From the NCBI GenBank assembly GCA_964581565.1, contig CAZOOZ010000003.1, positions 1-64,000 on the forward strand: 64,000 nt of DNA, in the 5' to 3' direction. The translations under genes were made by a program, and so were the position numbers. Positions 17,384-26,027 of the stretch are shown piece after piece (the stretch's first letter is position 1; the number at the start of each line of letters is the position of its first letter). Source of the DNA: UBA1433 sp964581565 (GTDB lineage: Bacteria > Bacillota > Clostridia > Eubacteriales > UBA1433). Under the pieces are notes generated by a model. That model did not search any database. It was not told where the DNA came from and saw nothing but the letters and a program-made list of their open reading frames with translations.

Positions 17384-17904
17384 CTACATATCTCCTTAAA
17401 TGATTACAAATAACTATATTTTTTTAAATATTACACTTTTATCTCTTTTATGTCAATGAAAAATAAATGTTGTTCCCTTTATTTACATTGTATTTCTATT
17501 TTACTATTGCTAAACTTTTCAACAAATAGCAAATAAAAAAATTTAAATAAATAACAAAATTTTTTTGCCATATTATGCTTTGATAATTAAAAATGACATG
17601 CATGAAATATCCTGATGTAAAAATGTTCTCAAAATGCTCACAGGATACCTATAAAGCAACTATTATAAAATTGACATTTACAAACAAAGATACTGAGATG
17701 ATTGCAAAAGATTTTTCGTAAAATAAAGGTTGATATATTAAATTTGCTTCAATTTGTAAAAAGAGCTGCAAGATTTATAAAAACTTTTGGCTTTTTTTGA
17801 TATAATATACACATGTATTTTACATTATGTGATACAAGTCATAGAGTTTTATTCATTTTATTATTATTCTTTTTAAACTAATATAAGAATTGGAGGTACT
17901 TCAC
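17384..17904. other. Long AT-rich intergenic region upstream of the flavodiiron gene
   Basis: About 520 bases without a convincing gene. A 42-codon frame (ATG 17595 region) lacks a ribosome site and is probably chance. Close to the flavodiiron gene there is a good -10 box, TATAAT at 17801-17806, without a clear -35. Downstream of it, TGTGATACAAGTCATA (17828-17843) resembles a Crp/Fnr half-matched operator. These signs fit regulated expression of the flavodiiron gene, but none is decisive. Confidence 0.4.
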
Positions 17905-19092
17905 ATGGCTAAAAAAATAACCGATAAAGTAACATGGGTGGGAAAAGTAGACTGGGAATTAAAATCATTTCATGGAAATGAATATTCAATACACAAAGGT
18001 TCTTCATATAACGCGTATCTTGTGAAAGATCAGAAAACTGCATTGATTGATACGGTTTGGCAGCCTTTTGATACAGAATTTGTAACATTTTTAAAACAAG
18101 AAATTGATTTAGATGACATCGATTATATTATCGCAAATCATGCTGAAATTGATCATAGCGGTGCTTTGCCGGAATTAATGAGATCCATTCCGAATACACC
18201 TATTTATTGCACTGCCGCAGGCGCTAAACATATCAAAGCACATTATCATCAAGACTGGAATTTTGTCATAGTAAAGACCGGTGATACACTTGATCTCGGC
18301 GATTCAAAATTAATATTCATAGAAGCCGCAATGCTGCATTGGCCCGATACAATGTTTACCTATATGACAGGTGAAAATATTTTGTTCAGTAATGATGGTT
18401 TTGGACAACACTATGCAACAGAATCTTTGTTTAATGATAAAGTCGACACCGCCGAATTATATACCGAAGCAATTAAATATTACACAAATATCCTTACTCC
18501 GTTTAGCCCGATGGTAACAAAGAAAATAAATGAAATTCTTGCGATGAATTTGCCGATAGATATGATTTGTCCAAGTCATGGCGTTATTTGGAAAGAAAAT
18601 CCTGTTCAAATAGTTGAACAATATTTAAAATGGGCAGACAATTATCAAGAAAATCAGATTACACTTATTTATGACTCCATGTGGGATTCAACAAGGAAAA
18701 TGGCAGAAGCCATAGCAAAAGGTATCCGTTTAAAAGACAATGAGATTACAGTAAAACTCTTTAATGCAGGCAAGGGTGATATCAATGATATTATGACGGA
18801 GGTTTTTAAGTCAAGAGGCATTTTACTCGGATCTTCTACAATAAACAACGGCTACTTGTATTCAATAGGCGGCATCCTTGAAATGATGAAAGGCCTTAAA
18901 TTCAAAGGCAAAACCGCCGCAGCTTTCGGTAGCTACGGTTGGAGCGGAGAAGCTGTAAAGCAGCTTACACAACATCTCAAAGAATGTGGTTTTAACGTAG
19001 TTGATGAAGGTCACCGAACCTACTGGGTTCCGAATGAAAAGGCAATTGCAGAATGTATAGAATATGGCAAAAATATTGCAGAATTACTATAA
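17905..19092 (+). CDS. fprA: Flavodiiron protein (FprA-type A flavoprotein)
   Basis: The 395-residue enzyme has an N-terminal beta-lactamase-like diiron domain with HAEIDHSG (79-86), further ligands in the GDTLDLGDSKLIFIEAAMLHWPD area (split here: LHWPD) and CPSHG, and a C-terminal flavodoxin domain beginning near residue 250 with LIYDSMWDSTRKMAEAIAKG. It reduces oxygen to water (or nitric oxide) in the cytoplasm and protects anaerobes from exposure. ATG 17905 is chosen because GGAGG lies eight bases upstream; an upstream TTG overlaps that site. It is a single gene with its own terminator. Confidence 0.96.
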   Translation: MAKKITDKVTWVGKVDWELKSFHGNEYSIHKGSSYNAYLVKDQKTALIDTVWQPFDTEFVTFLKQEIDLDDIDYIIANHAEIDHSGALPELMRSIPNTPIYCTAAGAKHIKAHYHQDWNFVIVKTGDTLDLGDSKLIFIEAAMLHWPDTMFTYMTGENILFSNDGFGQHYATESLFNDKVDTAELYTEAIKYYTNILTPFSPMVTKKINEILAMNLPIDMICPSHGVIWKENPVQIVEQYLKWADNYQENQITLIYDSMWDSTRKMAEAIAKGIRLKDNEITVKLFNAGKGDINDIMTEVFKSRGILLGSSTINNGYLYSIGGILEMMKGLKFKGKTAAAFGSYGWSGEAVKQLTQHLKECGFNVVDEGHRTYWVPNEKAIAECIEYGKNIAELL

Positions 19093-19093
19093 A

Positions 19094-19119
19094 ACAAGCG
19101 GTTCAAACCGCTTTTTATT
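19094..19119. terminator. Bidirectional terminator between fprA and chromate transporter
   Basis: AAGCGGTT (19096-19103) and AACCGCTT (19106-19113) form an eight-bp stem followed by TTTT. It lies between two convergent genes. Confidence 0.85.
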
Positions 19120-19687
19120 TTATTAAGTTTTGAATTCCATATGCCAGGACACCCATAGCACCTGCCATAAAAATAACCAGAACCGGATTTAATTTTTTCC
19201 ATTTCAGCATAATAAAACTTATGATCGCTATTAATAAAGCAACAATATCAATACTATTAATTTCGGTAATGACCCTCGTATCAAACAAAGCCAAAAATAA
19301 TATCGTTAGTCCGGCAGATGCGACCAAGCCCGTAACAGCCGGCCGGACACCACTTAAAATACCATTTATTAAAGGCAGTTCACAATATTTTTTAAACAGA
19401 TAAGATAAAATGATGACAATGATAAAAGCCGGCAGAATACAGCTGATGACCGAAATGACAGCTCCTAATGGTCCGCCCATTTTAAAACCAACGAAAGTGG
19501 CTGTATTTAGTGCAACCGTACCAGGAGCCATTATTGAAAGAGTAACCATATCTGCGAATTCTTTTAATGTAAGCCAACCTCTTTGATCTACAAGCATAGA
19601 TGAAACCATCGGCAGTGCTGCATGCCCGCCACCGATACTAAAAAGTCCGATTTGGAGATAACTCAAAAATAATTGCAAATAGATCAT
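19115..19687 (-). CDS. Chromate transporter (CHR) half-protein, second subunit
   Basis: The 190-residue membrane protein starts with the CHR motif FLSYLQIGLFSIGGGHAALP and has the paired GTVALNTATFVGFKMGG region and about six helices. Firmicutes often carry this transporter as two adjacent short genes rather than one long ChrA; both halves are present here and overlap by four bases (ATGA). Known long members export chromate, but the short pairs may carry other anions. It is the last gene of the operon 20898-19115. Confidence 0.9.
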   Translation of the reverse strand: MIYLQLFLSYLQIGLFSIGGGHAALPMVSSMLVDQRGWLTLKEFADMVTLSIMAPGTVALNTATFVGFKMGGPLGAVISVISCILPAFIIVIILSYLFKKYCELPLINGILSGVRPAVTGLVASAGLTILFLALFDTRVITEINSIDIVALLIAIISFIMLKWKKLNPVLVIFMAGAMGVLAYGIQNLIK

Positions 19688-20268
19688 TTTGCCGACCTTT
19701 CTTTGTAGAGATTATAGTAAGTCGTAATTATGCCAATACTTGCAGATATAAGCATAACAAGCGGAACACTTATTTTAAATATAAATGCAGCGACGAATGC
19801 GGCCAGAAGCATAATGATTACGATAAATCCTTTACCTCTTACTACATCCTTACCCATTTTATAAACAAGATTTAAGATAACCGCTGCTGCCCCTGCCTGC
19901 ATACCTTTGAGGATATAAGATGCAATAGCGTTATCTCTTATAAACGAATAAAACATTGTTAGAAGCGAAATAATGATTATTGGCGGAATCACCGTTGCAA
20001 TAAGTGCTGTCGCCGCACCTTTAACCCCTAGCAACCGATAGCCGATTATCAAGGCAGCATTACTTCCAATAGCGCCCGGTGTTGATTGTGCAATAACAAT
20101 GATATCAGCCATTTCTTCATTTTTTACCCAGCCGTACTCTTCCACAAAACGTTTGCTTAAAAGTTCAATAATAACAAGTCCGCCTCCAAACGCGACTGCG
20201 CTGATATATAAAGTAGAGAGAAATAATTTTATGTATGTCTTTTTTTTATCCATACTTAGATCGCCCAT
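19684..20268 (-). CDS. Chromate transporter (CHR) half-protein, first subunit
   Basis: The 194-residue product has the same fold as the neighbouring half: LFLSTLYISAVAFGGG at the start, then IVIAQSTPGAIGSNAALIIG, and six helices. The two halves probably assemble as a heterodimer in the membrane. ATG 20268 has AGGA eight bases upstream; a second in-frame ATG at 20253 is possible. The stop codon of the upstream cysteine-peptidase-like gene lies 15 bases away, so the three genes form one operon, an unusual association. Confidence 0.9.
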   Translation of the reverse strand: MGDLSMDKKKTYIKLFLSTLYISAVAFGGGLVIIELLSKRFVEEYGWVKNEEMADIIVIAQSTPGAIGSNAALIIGYRLLGVKGAATALIATVIPPIIIISLLTMFYSFIRDNAIASYILKGMQAGAAAVILNLVYKMGKDVVRGKGFIVIIMLLAAFVAAFIFKISVPLVMLISASIGIITTYYNLYKERSAK

Positions 20269-20283
20269 GAAAATAATCCTTTA

Positions 20284-20898
20284 CTATTTATAAAAATATA
20301 CAAATCCGCCGCCGAGAGTAGTCGTGTCGACCCATAACCCCAAATCAATACTGAACAGTTTTCCATCATCCAATATATCGGCCATAATATGACTATAATT
20401 TTGATCAACAATTAAGCGAACCAATGTCACCCAATGCCAACGATAAAGCCTTGCTTCTTTTCCATTGCACAAATTCAAAAATGCTATCGGCGTATTTTTT
20501 GCTAAGCCTTTTTCTATAAATTCAATAATCTCATCCATTTTCGGACGTAATCTATTGTCATTAGGAATATCTAAAAAGGAATAGTTCAATGTCAATGACT
20601 TTGATTGAGCATAGCCTGCAGCTCCATCGAAAAGCATTTTTGTAGTATTGACTCCCCTCATCGAAGGTGTCACATAATCCCATACCTCTTCCATAACTAA
20701 CAGTGCCCAACTTTTTGATATTGCGTTATTTGTGCAAAAGAAATAATGGTGAAAAAGATAGATAAAAATATTGCTTACCACGCTTGGACCGCATCCGGCA
20801 CGTCTTTGCCACTCAGTATGGTACCAAAGCTGATTACACCCATAAGATAGTATATTTTTTTCTTCATCTATTATTTTGAACAAATCCAAATTTAACAT
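20284..20898 (-). CDS. Cysteine-peptidase-like protein (C39/papain-like fold)
   Basis: The 204-residue protein carries AGCGPSVVSNI (Cys36) near the start and RWHWVTLVRL (His155) followed by an acidic turn ADILDDGK. The Cys...His...Asp order and the GCGP motif are typical of papain-like (C39-type) peptidases and amidases. There is no signal peptide or membrane segment, so it should act inside the cell. No substrate can be given. It is the first gene of an operon with the two chromate transporter halves. The ATG at 20898 lacks a strong ribosome site. Confidence 0.6.
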   Translation of the reverse strand: MLNLDLFKIIDEEKNILSYGCNQLWYHTEWQRRAGCGPSVVSNIFIYLFHHYFFCTNNAISKSWALLVMEEVWDYVTPSMRGVNTTKMLFDGAAGYAQSKSLTLNYSFLDIPNDNRLRPKMDEIIEFIEKGLAKNTPIAFLNLCNGKEARLYRWHWVTLVRLIVDQNYSHIMADILDDGKLFSIDLGLWVDTTTLGGGFVYFYK

Positions 20899-21018
20899 TA
20901 ACAGTAAAAGACTCCTGATAATTGTGTATTATTATTTTAAATTTTATTTATTATAGAAACATAAAAGTACACTTATTCTAACATATAATTTTATGAAAGA
21001 CTATTTTATTATAATCAA

Positions 21019-21049
21019 AAAAGACATATAGCTATTTTATATGTCTTTT
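21019..21049 (-). terminator. Terminator after cysK
   Basis: AAAAGACATATA (21019-21030) pairs with TATATGTCTTTT (21038-21049) around a seven-base loop, directly after the cysK stop. Confidence 0.8.
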
Positions 21050-21065
21050 ATAATTTTTAATCAAA

Positions 21066-21995
21066 TTAATTAAATAAACTGGTAGATAAATATCGCTCTC
21101 CGCTATCAGGTAAAAGCACTACAATTGTTTTTCCTTCGTTTTCTTCTCTTTTGGCGAGCTGCAGAGCCGCATATAGAGCCGCTCCCGACGAAATTCCGAC
21201 AAGAAATCCTTCTGTTCTCGCAATATTTTTCGCCGCTTTAAAAGCATCTTCATCTTTTACCGGAATAATTTCGTCATAAACAGATGTATTCAGTGTTTTA
21301 GGAACAAATCCGGCACCAATGCCCTGCAATTTATGCACTCCGGATTTTCCCTCTGAAAGAACCGGTGAATTGAAAGGTTCCACCGCAACAATTTGTATAT
21401 TCGGATTTTTCTCTTTCAGATATTCTCCGACTCCGCTTATCGTGCCCCCTGTCCCTACTCCGGCTATAAAAACATCTACTTTCCCATCTGTATCTTCCCA
21501 TATCTCCGGTCCTGTTGATTTTTTATGCGTCGCAGGATTTGCCGGGTTTTCGAATTGTCCCGCAATGAAACTGTTGGGGATTGTTTTCGCTAATTCGGTT
21601 GCTTTTTCAATTGCCCCATTCATTCCTTTTGATCCTTCTGTCAATACTATTTCAGCTCCATAGGCTTTGATGAGATTTCTTCTTTCAACGCTCATAGTAT
21701 CCGGCATCGTAAGGATAACTCTATACCCTCTGGCCGCTCCGACAGATGCCAAGCCAATTCCGGTATTGCCGCTTGTGGGCTCAATGATAACAGCCCCTTC
21801 TTTTATAAGCCCCCTTGCCTGTGCATCATCCAGCATAGCTTTTGCCACTCTATCTTTAACACTTCCGGCAGGATTAAAAAATTCTAATTTGGCAATAATT
21901 CTGGCTTTCAGATGATGGTTGCTTTCAAAATTTGACAGTTCAAGCAAGGGCGTAGCACCTATTAATTCCGATATGCTTTTATATATGACCGACAC
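21066..21995 (-). CDS. cysK: O-acetylserine sulfhydrylase (cysteine synthase A)
   Basis: The 309-residue enzyme shows the PLP-binding Lys47 in NPAGSVKDR, the substrate loop TSGNTGIGL (about 74-82), VGTGGTISG for phosphate binding and the C-terminal SSGAALYAAL. It makes cysteine from O-acetylserine and sulfide. GTG 21995 is the preferred start: AAGGAG lies nine bases upstream, while the in-frame TTG at 22004 directly abuts it. No cysE or T-box leader is visible; the 60 bases upstream are plain AT-rich DNA. It is transcribed after the HAD gene with a 63-base gap. Confidence 0.96.
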   Translation of the reverse strand: MSVIYKSISELIGATPLLELSNFESNHHLKARIIAKLEFFNPAGSVKDRVAKAMLDDAQARGLIKEGAVIIEPTSGNTGIGLASVGAARGYRVILTMPDTMSVERRNLIKAYGAEIVLTEGSKGMNGAIEKATELAKTIPNSFIAGQFENPANPATHKKSTGPEIWEDTDGKVDVFIAGVGTGGTISGVGEYLKEKNPNIQIVAVEPFNSPVLSEGKSGVHKLQGIGAGFVPKTLNTSVYDEIIPVKDEDAFKAAKNIARTEGFLVGISSGAALYAALQLAKREENEGKTIVVLLPDSGERYLSTSLFN

Positions 21996-22058
21996 AATCT
22001 TCAACTCCTTATCATCATAATATATACGGTTATTACTTTATTTTATACTTCATATTAT

Positions 22059-22730
22059 TTATCCGAGGTAATTAAGAATTTCGATCGGTTTTTTTACACT
22101 TGCACTCGCATCTTTTCCTTCTTCCGCATCTCCATATCCATATTCACAAAATATTGACTCTATATTATTGTATATGGCTGAACGAATATCATGGAACCGA
22201 TCTCCCACCATCACTTGATCCATAGGATAACTATTTTTTATCAAATTTAAAATTTCATGTTTTGGCTTATATCCATACATGCCCGAACATACCATATCAT
22301 CAAAATAATCATCAAGCTTGAAAAATTTTTTTGCACCTTCCATATACTCCACTCCGCAGTTACTTAAAAATACAAGTTTATGTCCTTTATTTTTTAGATG
22401 CTGCAATACTTCTATTATATTGTCGAAAAGCCTTGCTCTGCCTTGGCGCATTTGATCCTTAATTTCATTTTTAACAATGTTATCTGCTTGTTTCCTTGTT
22501 GATACATCTAAATCATTCATAAATATATTCCACATTTCATGATTTGTATAGCCAAGCCATTTTGCTATTTCTTCATCAGAATGCTCTTGAACAGGTGCTT
22601 TTTTCAATTCGACTAAATAATCATATGCTTTTCTAAATGCAGGTGCGTAGATTTTTATACTATCATGTAAAGTGCCGTCATAATCAAAATATACTGTTTT
22701 AATATTATTAAATTTATTATGTATCTTCAA
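22059..22730 (-). CDS. HAD-superfamily phosphatase (phosphoglycolate phosphatase-like)
   Basis: Motif I is FDYDGTLHDS with the nucleophile and acid/base aspartates, motif II LVFLSNCG, motif III the lysine in YKPKHEIL, and motif IV MVGDRFHDIRSA. A helical cap lies between motifs I and II, as in phosphoglycolate phosphatase-like members. The substrate is a small phosphorylated metabolite not predictable from sequence. A TTG start at 22730 follows AGAGGGTG at a normal distance; an in-frame GTG at 22739 is too close to the ribosome site. The upstream nucleoside kinase gene ends 52 bases away, so the two may share a transcript. Confidence 0.88.
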   Translation of the reverse strand: MKIHNKFNNIKTVYFDYDGTLHDSIKIYAPAFRKAYDYLVELKKAPVQEHSDEEIAKWLGYTNHEMWNIFMNDLDVSTRKQADNIVKNEIKDQMRQGRARLFDNIIEVLQHLKNKGHKLVFLSNCGVEYMEGAKKFFKLDDYFDDMVCSGMYGYKPKHEILNLIKNSYPMDQVMVGDRFHDIRSAIYNNIESIFCEYGYGDAEEGKDASASVKKPIEILNYLG

Positions 22731-22781
22731 AAAGTTCACCCTCTTTATTATGCAAAATTTTTAACATATTTTATTTTATTG

Positions 22782-24167
22782 TTAATCAAAATAAACACTG
22801 CCTCCAATGAACTCTCTTAAAATAGAATTAAACGGTACTTTAGAGATATCAATCGGTTCAAAAAATGATAATAAATTCCTTAAACGTTCCACTGTGCTAT
22901 AATAAGGACTCTTTGCATCTACTTTTTTAAACGCATTTTCGGCGAACGGTCTTAATGCGTTCATCTCATACAATAGACCTGAATTAAACATAGCATCAGC
23001 GTGCTCCTGAAATTTAAATACATTATTGTGTTCTCCTCTTCGCACACTCGGCCATTGTCTGAATGTATATCCCGGAGTGCAGCCTCTGTATTTATCATCT
23101 CTAATCATTCTACGAATAAGTCTGACTTCAGTTGTCGGAACCCTGTTAACCAAATTTACGTTTGCACCGAATAATGCACTTATATATATTTTAAAATAAA
23201 TATTTCTAAAAATGGAAGGCATCAATTCGGGATTCAATGCATGGATTCCTTCTATAACTAAAATCTCATCTTCTTTCAGTCTCATCTTTTTTGTCTTCCC
23301 TAATCGATGTCCTGAAACAAAATCAAAAATAGGCGCCTCTATTATCTCTCCATCAATTAATTCTTTGATTTGCTGATGCAACAACTTCAGATCAATAGCG
23401 CTTAAATTTTCATAATCGTAGTTTCCATTTTTATCTTTAGGAGTCACTTCACGATTAATGAAATAGTCATCCAATGATAATTGTATTGGTTTCAATCCAT
23501 TCACGCGAAGTTGTGTAGAAAGCCTGTTTAAAAACGTTGTTTTACCTGATGATGATGGCCCCGAAATGAGTATAACACGTATAGATCGCCGATGTTTAAG
23601 TATTTCGTCCGCTATATCGGCAATTTCCTTTTCCTGACGTGCCTCGGCAATATTAATTAATTCTAAACTGCGTCCTGATTTTATAAATTTATTTAAATCA
23701 GAAACAGACTCCATACTAATTGTTTCCAACCATGAATGTGTTTTTTCATAGGTTGATGAAAGCTTCTCGGGATAAACATAATCATCGTTTGACTTTTTTC
23801 TCCCATTTTCAAAATCAATAATAAATCCTGACGAAAAAGGAATCAGCCTAAACGGCGCACATAGCGAAGAACGCAAACTTGTCTGGTAGATAGTATCGAT
23901 GAAAAAATCTCCGATATCATATTTATAAAAATGATCTTGCATCCCGAGAAATTTAATTTCTATATCATCTTTAACCCATTCACGCAATTTTGTTTCAATT
24001 TGCTGTACTTCTCTTATAGAAAGAGCAGAATCAGTGAGCTTGCAAAATACTCCGTTTTGAATTGAATAAGCTGTTTTTAAATGATCTTGTGGAAACATTT
24101 CTTTTGTAATTTTTATTAGTCCTAATTTTGTTGTTTGTCGCTTAGCTAGCAGATGAGTTTCTTTCAT
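22782..24167 (-). CDS. Nucleoside kinase with N-terminal TGS-like domain
   Basis: The 461-residue protein has a P-loop ISGPSSSGKTTF (about 202-213) and the uridine kinase/phosphoribulokinase pattern: LSLDDYFINRE, IVIEGIHALNPEL-type motif (ILVIEGIHALNPEL) and RLIRRMIRDDKYRG. The long N-terminal part resembles the substrate-binding half of threonyl-tRNA synthetase editing domains, as in other Firmicute kinases of this type. Such proteins phosphorylate nucleosides, with the exact substrate unclear. The start ATG 24167 has AGGGTGAAACC-type sequence upstream. It is distinct from the other P-loop kinase-like protein at 10162-11235. Confidence 0.85.
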   Translation of the reverse strand: MKETHLLAKRQTTKLGLIKITKEMFPQDHLKTAYSIQNGVFCKLTDSALSIREVQQIETKLREWVKDDIEIKFLGMQDHFYKYDIGDFFIDTIYQTSLRSSLCAPFRLIPFSSGFIIDFENGRKKSNDDYVYPEKLSSTYEKTHSWLETISMESVSDLNKFIKSGRSLELINIAEARQEKEIADIADEILKHRRSIRVILISGPSSSGKTTFLNRLSTQLRVNGLKPIQLSLDDYFINREVTPKDKNGNYDYENLSAIDLKLLHQQIKELIDGEIIEAPIFDFVSGHRLGKTKKMRLKEDEILVIEGIHALNPELMPSIFRNIYFKIYISALFGANVNLVNRVPTTEVRLIRRMIRDDKYRGCTPGYTFRQWPSVRRGEHNNVFKFQEHADAMFNSGLLYEMNALRPFAENAFKKVDAKSPYYSTVERLRNLLSFFEPIDISKVPFNSILREFIGGSVYFD

Positions 24168-24317
24168 ATGGTTTCACCCTATATTTCAAAGATTGAATTT
24201 TCAAATAAAAAAATACTTACAATAATTGAAGCACTTCTTATTTATAGTATACTATGTATTTAAATAAAGTTCAATTTTGATTATTAATACCTTTATGTTT
24301 TTATATGGATACTAATA

Positions 24318-24348
24318 AAAATAAAAGCGTTTATAAACGCTTTTTATT
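24318..24348 (-). terminator. Terminator after the CNNM/CorC gene
   Basis: AAAAGCGTTTATAAACGCTTTT (perfect palindrome at 24323-24344; core AAAAGCGTTT) followed by T-rich DNA, seven bases past the stop of the minus-strand gene. Confidence 0.8.
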
Positions 24349-24354
24349 CAAAAT

Positions 24355-25689
24355 TTATTTTCCTAGGGCTTCTTTATCCAAAATTTTAAGTTTTGTTTTT
24401 TCGATACGCTTTTCTTTTATTTCCATTATTTCAAACTCTAAGTTATCGAACTTGATGATTCTTCTGTCGTCTTCTTCCGGAATTACACCGATCATATCGA
24501 GCAGGAACCCTGAAAGGGTATCATGATTTTCGGATACAATATTTAAATCCAATTCATCATTGAGATCATCTATATAAATTAATCCATTGAGCAGATAAGT
24601 TTGACTGTCTATCTTTTCGATAGACGACTCTTTTAAATCTCCCATATCATCAATCGGCCCCATGACTTCCTCCACCAAATCCTCGATCGTAACAATGCCT
24701 GAAAATCCGCCATACTCGTCGATAAGCACAGCTAAATACTGTCTTGATTGCTGCAATTCTTTAAAAAGTTCATCAATATTTTTACTTTCGGGCACAAAAT
24801 AAGGCTTATGTAAAATTGGCCTGATATCAACATTTTCAAAGCCTACTTTTCTGGCTTCCAGAAAATAGTCTTTCATATATAAAATACCGATAATATTATC
24901 AATTTCATCATCATATACAGGAATTCTCGAATGCCTTGTAGCTAAGAGCTCATCGATATATTCTTCTAATGGATCATTGATATCAACTGCGTAAACATTT
25001 GTTCTGGATGTCATTATTTCTTTCGCAAGAATATCATCAAACTCAAAAATCGACTCAATTAAATTTTTTTCATATTCATTAAAAACGCCTGCTTCCTGCC
25101 CTGTTTCAATCATTGAACGAATTTCTTCTTCAGATACTTTTTCTTCTAAAGCCTCATGATGCATGCCTAACATCCGCAGCACCAAACGCGTTGACGAAGA
25201 TAAAAGTTTTATAAAAGGGGATGCAATTTTTGATACAATAATGATCGGCTTAACAGTAAACAAACTAATTTTTTCCGCTTTCTGTAAAGCAATTCTTTTA
25301 GGTATAAGTTCCCCAAACACCAATGTAAAATAAGATAAAATAATAGTTATCACAATTATTGATATCTGGTGTTCATACAGTATATTATATTTTGATAAAA
25401 AGATGCTTAAGCGTTCCGATATACCCGTAGCCGCCACTGCGCTTGCAAAGAATCCTGCCAGAGTAATTGCCACTTGTATCGTAGATAAAAATTTTGTGGG
25501 TTCCTTTAATAATTTTTGAACCAGCAGAGCTTTTTTGTTGTCTTCTTCAGCCAGCATGTTAATTTTACTCTTGCTGACGGAAACAATTGCCATCTCTGCA
25601 CACGCAAAAAATGCATTAATAGCCGTTAAGAAAATTAAAAATAATATTTGAAGTAAAATACTTTGTCCCGTAGGGTCCGGGTCTGTCAT
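24355..25689 (-). CDS. HlyC/CorC (CNNM) family membrane protein
   Basis: The 444-residue protein has the DUF21 (CNNM) membrane domain with four helices (residues 1-200), a pair of CBS domains (ASRTNVYAVDI... to ...SKNIDELFKELQ, about 205-345) and the C-terminal CorC_HlyC domain. Recent work assigns this family to magnesium transport; older annotation calls it hemolysin. It sits in the cytoplasmic membrane. A promoter with TTGACA lies 75 bases upstream. It is a single gene with a terminator. Confidence in the family is high, in the substrate moderate. Confidence 0.93.
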   Translation of the reverse strand: MTDPDPTGQSILLQILFLIFLTAINAFFACAEMAIVSVSKSKINMLAEEDNKKALLVQKLLKEPTKFLSTIQVAITLAGFFASAVAATGISERLSIFLSKYNILYEHQISIIVITIILSYFTLVFGELIPKRIALQKAEKISLFTVKPIIIVSKIASPFIKLLSSSTRLVLRMLGMHHEALEEKVSEEEIRSMIETGQEAGVFNEYEKNLIESIFEFDDILAKEIMTSRTNVYAVDINDPLEEYIDELLATRHSRIPVYDDEIDNIIGILYMKDYFLEARKVGFENVDIRPILHKPYFVPESKNIDELFKELQQSRQYLAVLIDEYGGFSGIVTIEDLVEEVMGPIDDMGDLKESSIEKIDSQTYLLNGLIYIDDLNDELDLNIVSENHDTLSGFLLDMIGVIPEEDDRRIIKFDNLEFEIMEIKEKRIEKTKLKILDKEALGK

Positions 25690-26027
25690 ACATTTCCTCC
25701 GATATTTAAAATATCTAATTTTATATATTTATTTAGAGTATAATAACATATTTTTCATAAATCTGTCAATTTTATTAGTTGCATTATAATTTATAGAAAT
25801 AAGTCATAGCTATATTTAAAAATATTCCCAAATGTATAGGAAATATTTGATTAAATAATCACATGATATTTCTTTTCATTACATGGCAAGATTTATTTGA
25901 CAAATATTAGTAATTACGATAATATTTCTTTTAAATGATTTAACGAAATAATTTCATTTTTATAAAAATTTATGAATAAAAAATTTATCTGGACAAAATA
26001 AATAAAAAGAATAACAGAGGTGCAAAT
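25690..26027. promoter_or_regulatory. Divergent promoter region between the CNNM gene and the P-type ATPase
   Basis: No gene is seen in these 338 bases. For the ATPase (plus strand), TTGACA at 25897-25902 and TAATAT at 25920-25925 are 17 bases apart, giving a leader of about 95 bases. For the CNNM gene (minus strand), TTGACA at 25769-25764 is followed at about the right distance by TTATTATAC. No known riboswitch or operator is recognised in the leader. The two genes share divalent-cation roles, so joint control is conceivable. Confidence 0.65.

Noticed and set aside
17595..17723. 42-codon frame in the gap before fprA
   Set aside because: No ribosome site, ordinary AT-rich codons and no known motif; best treated as chance.
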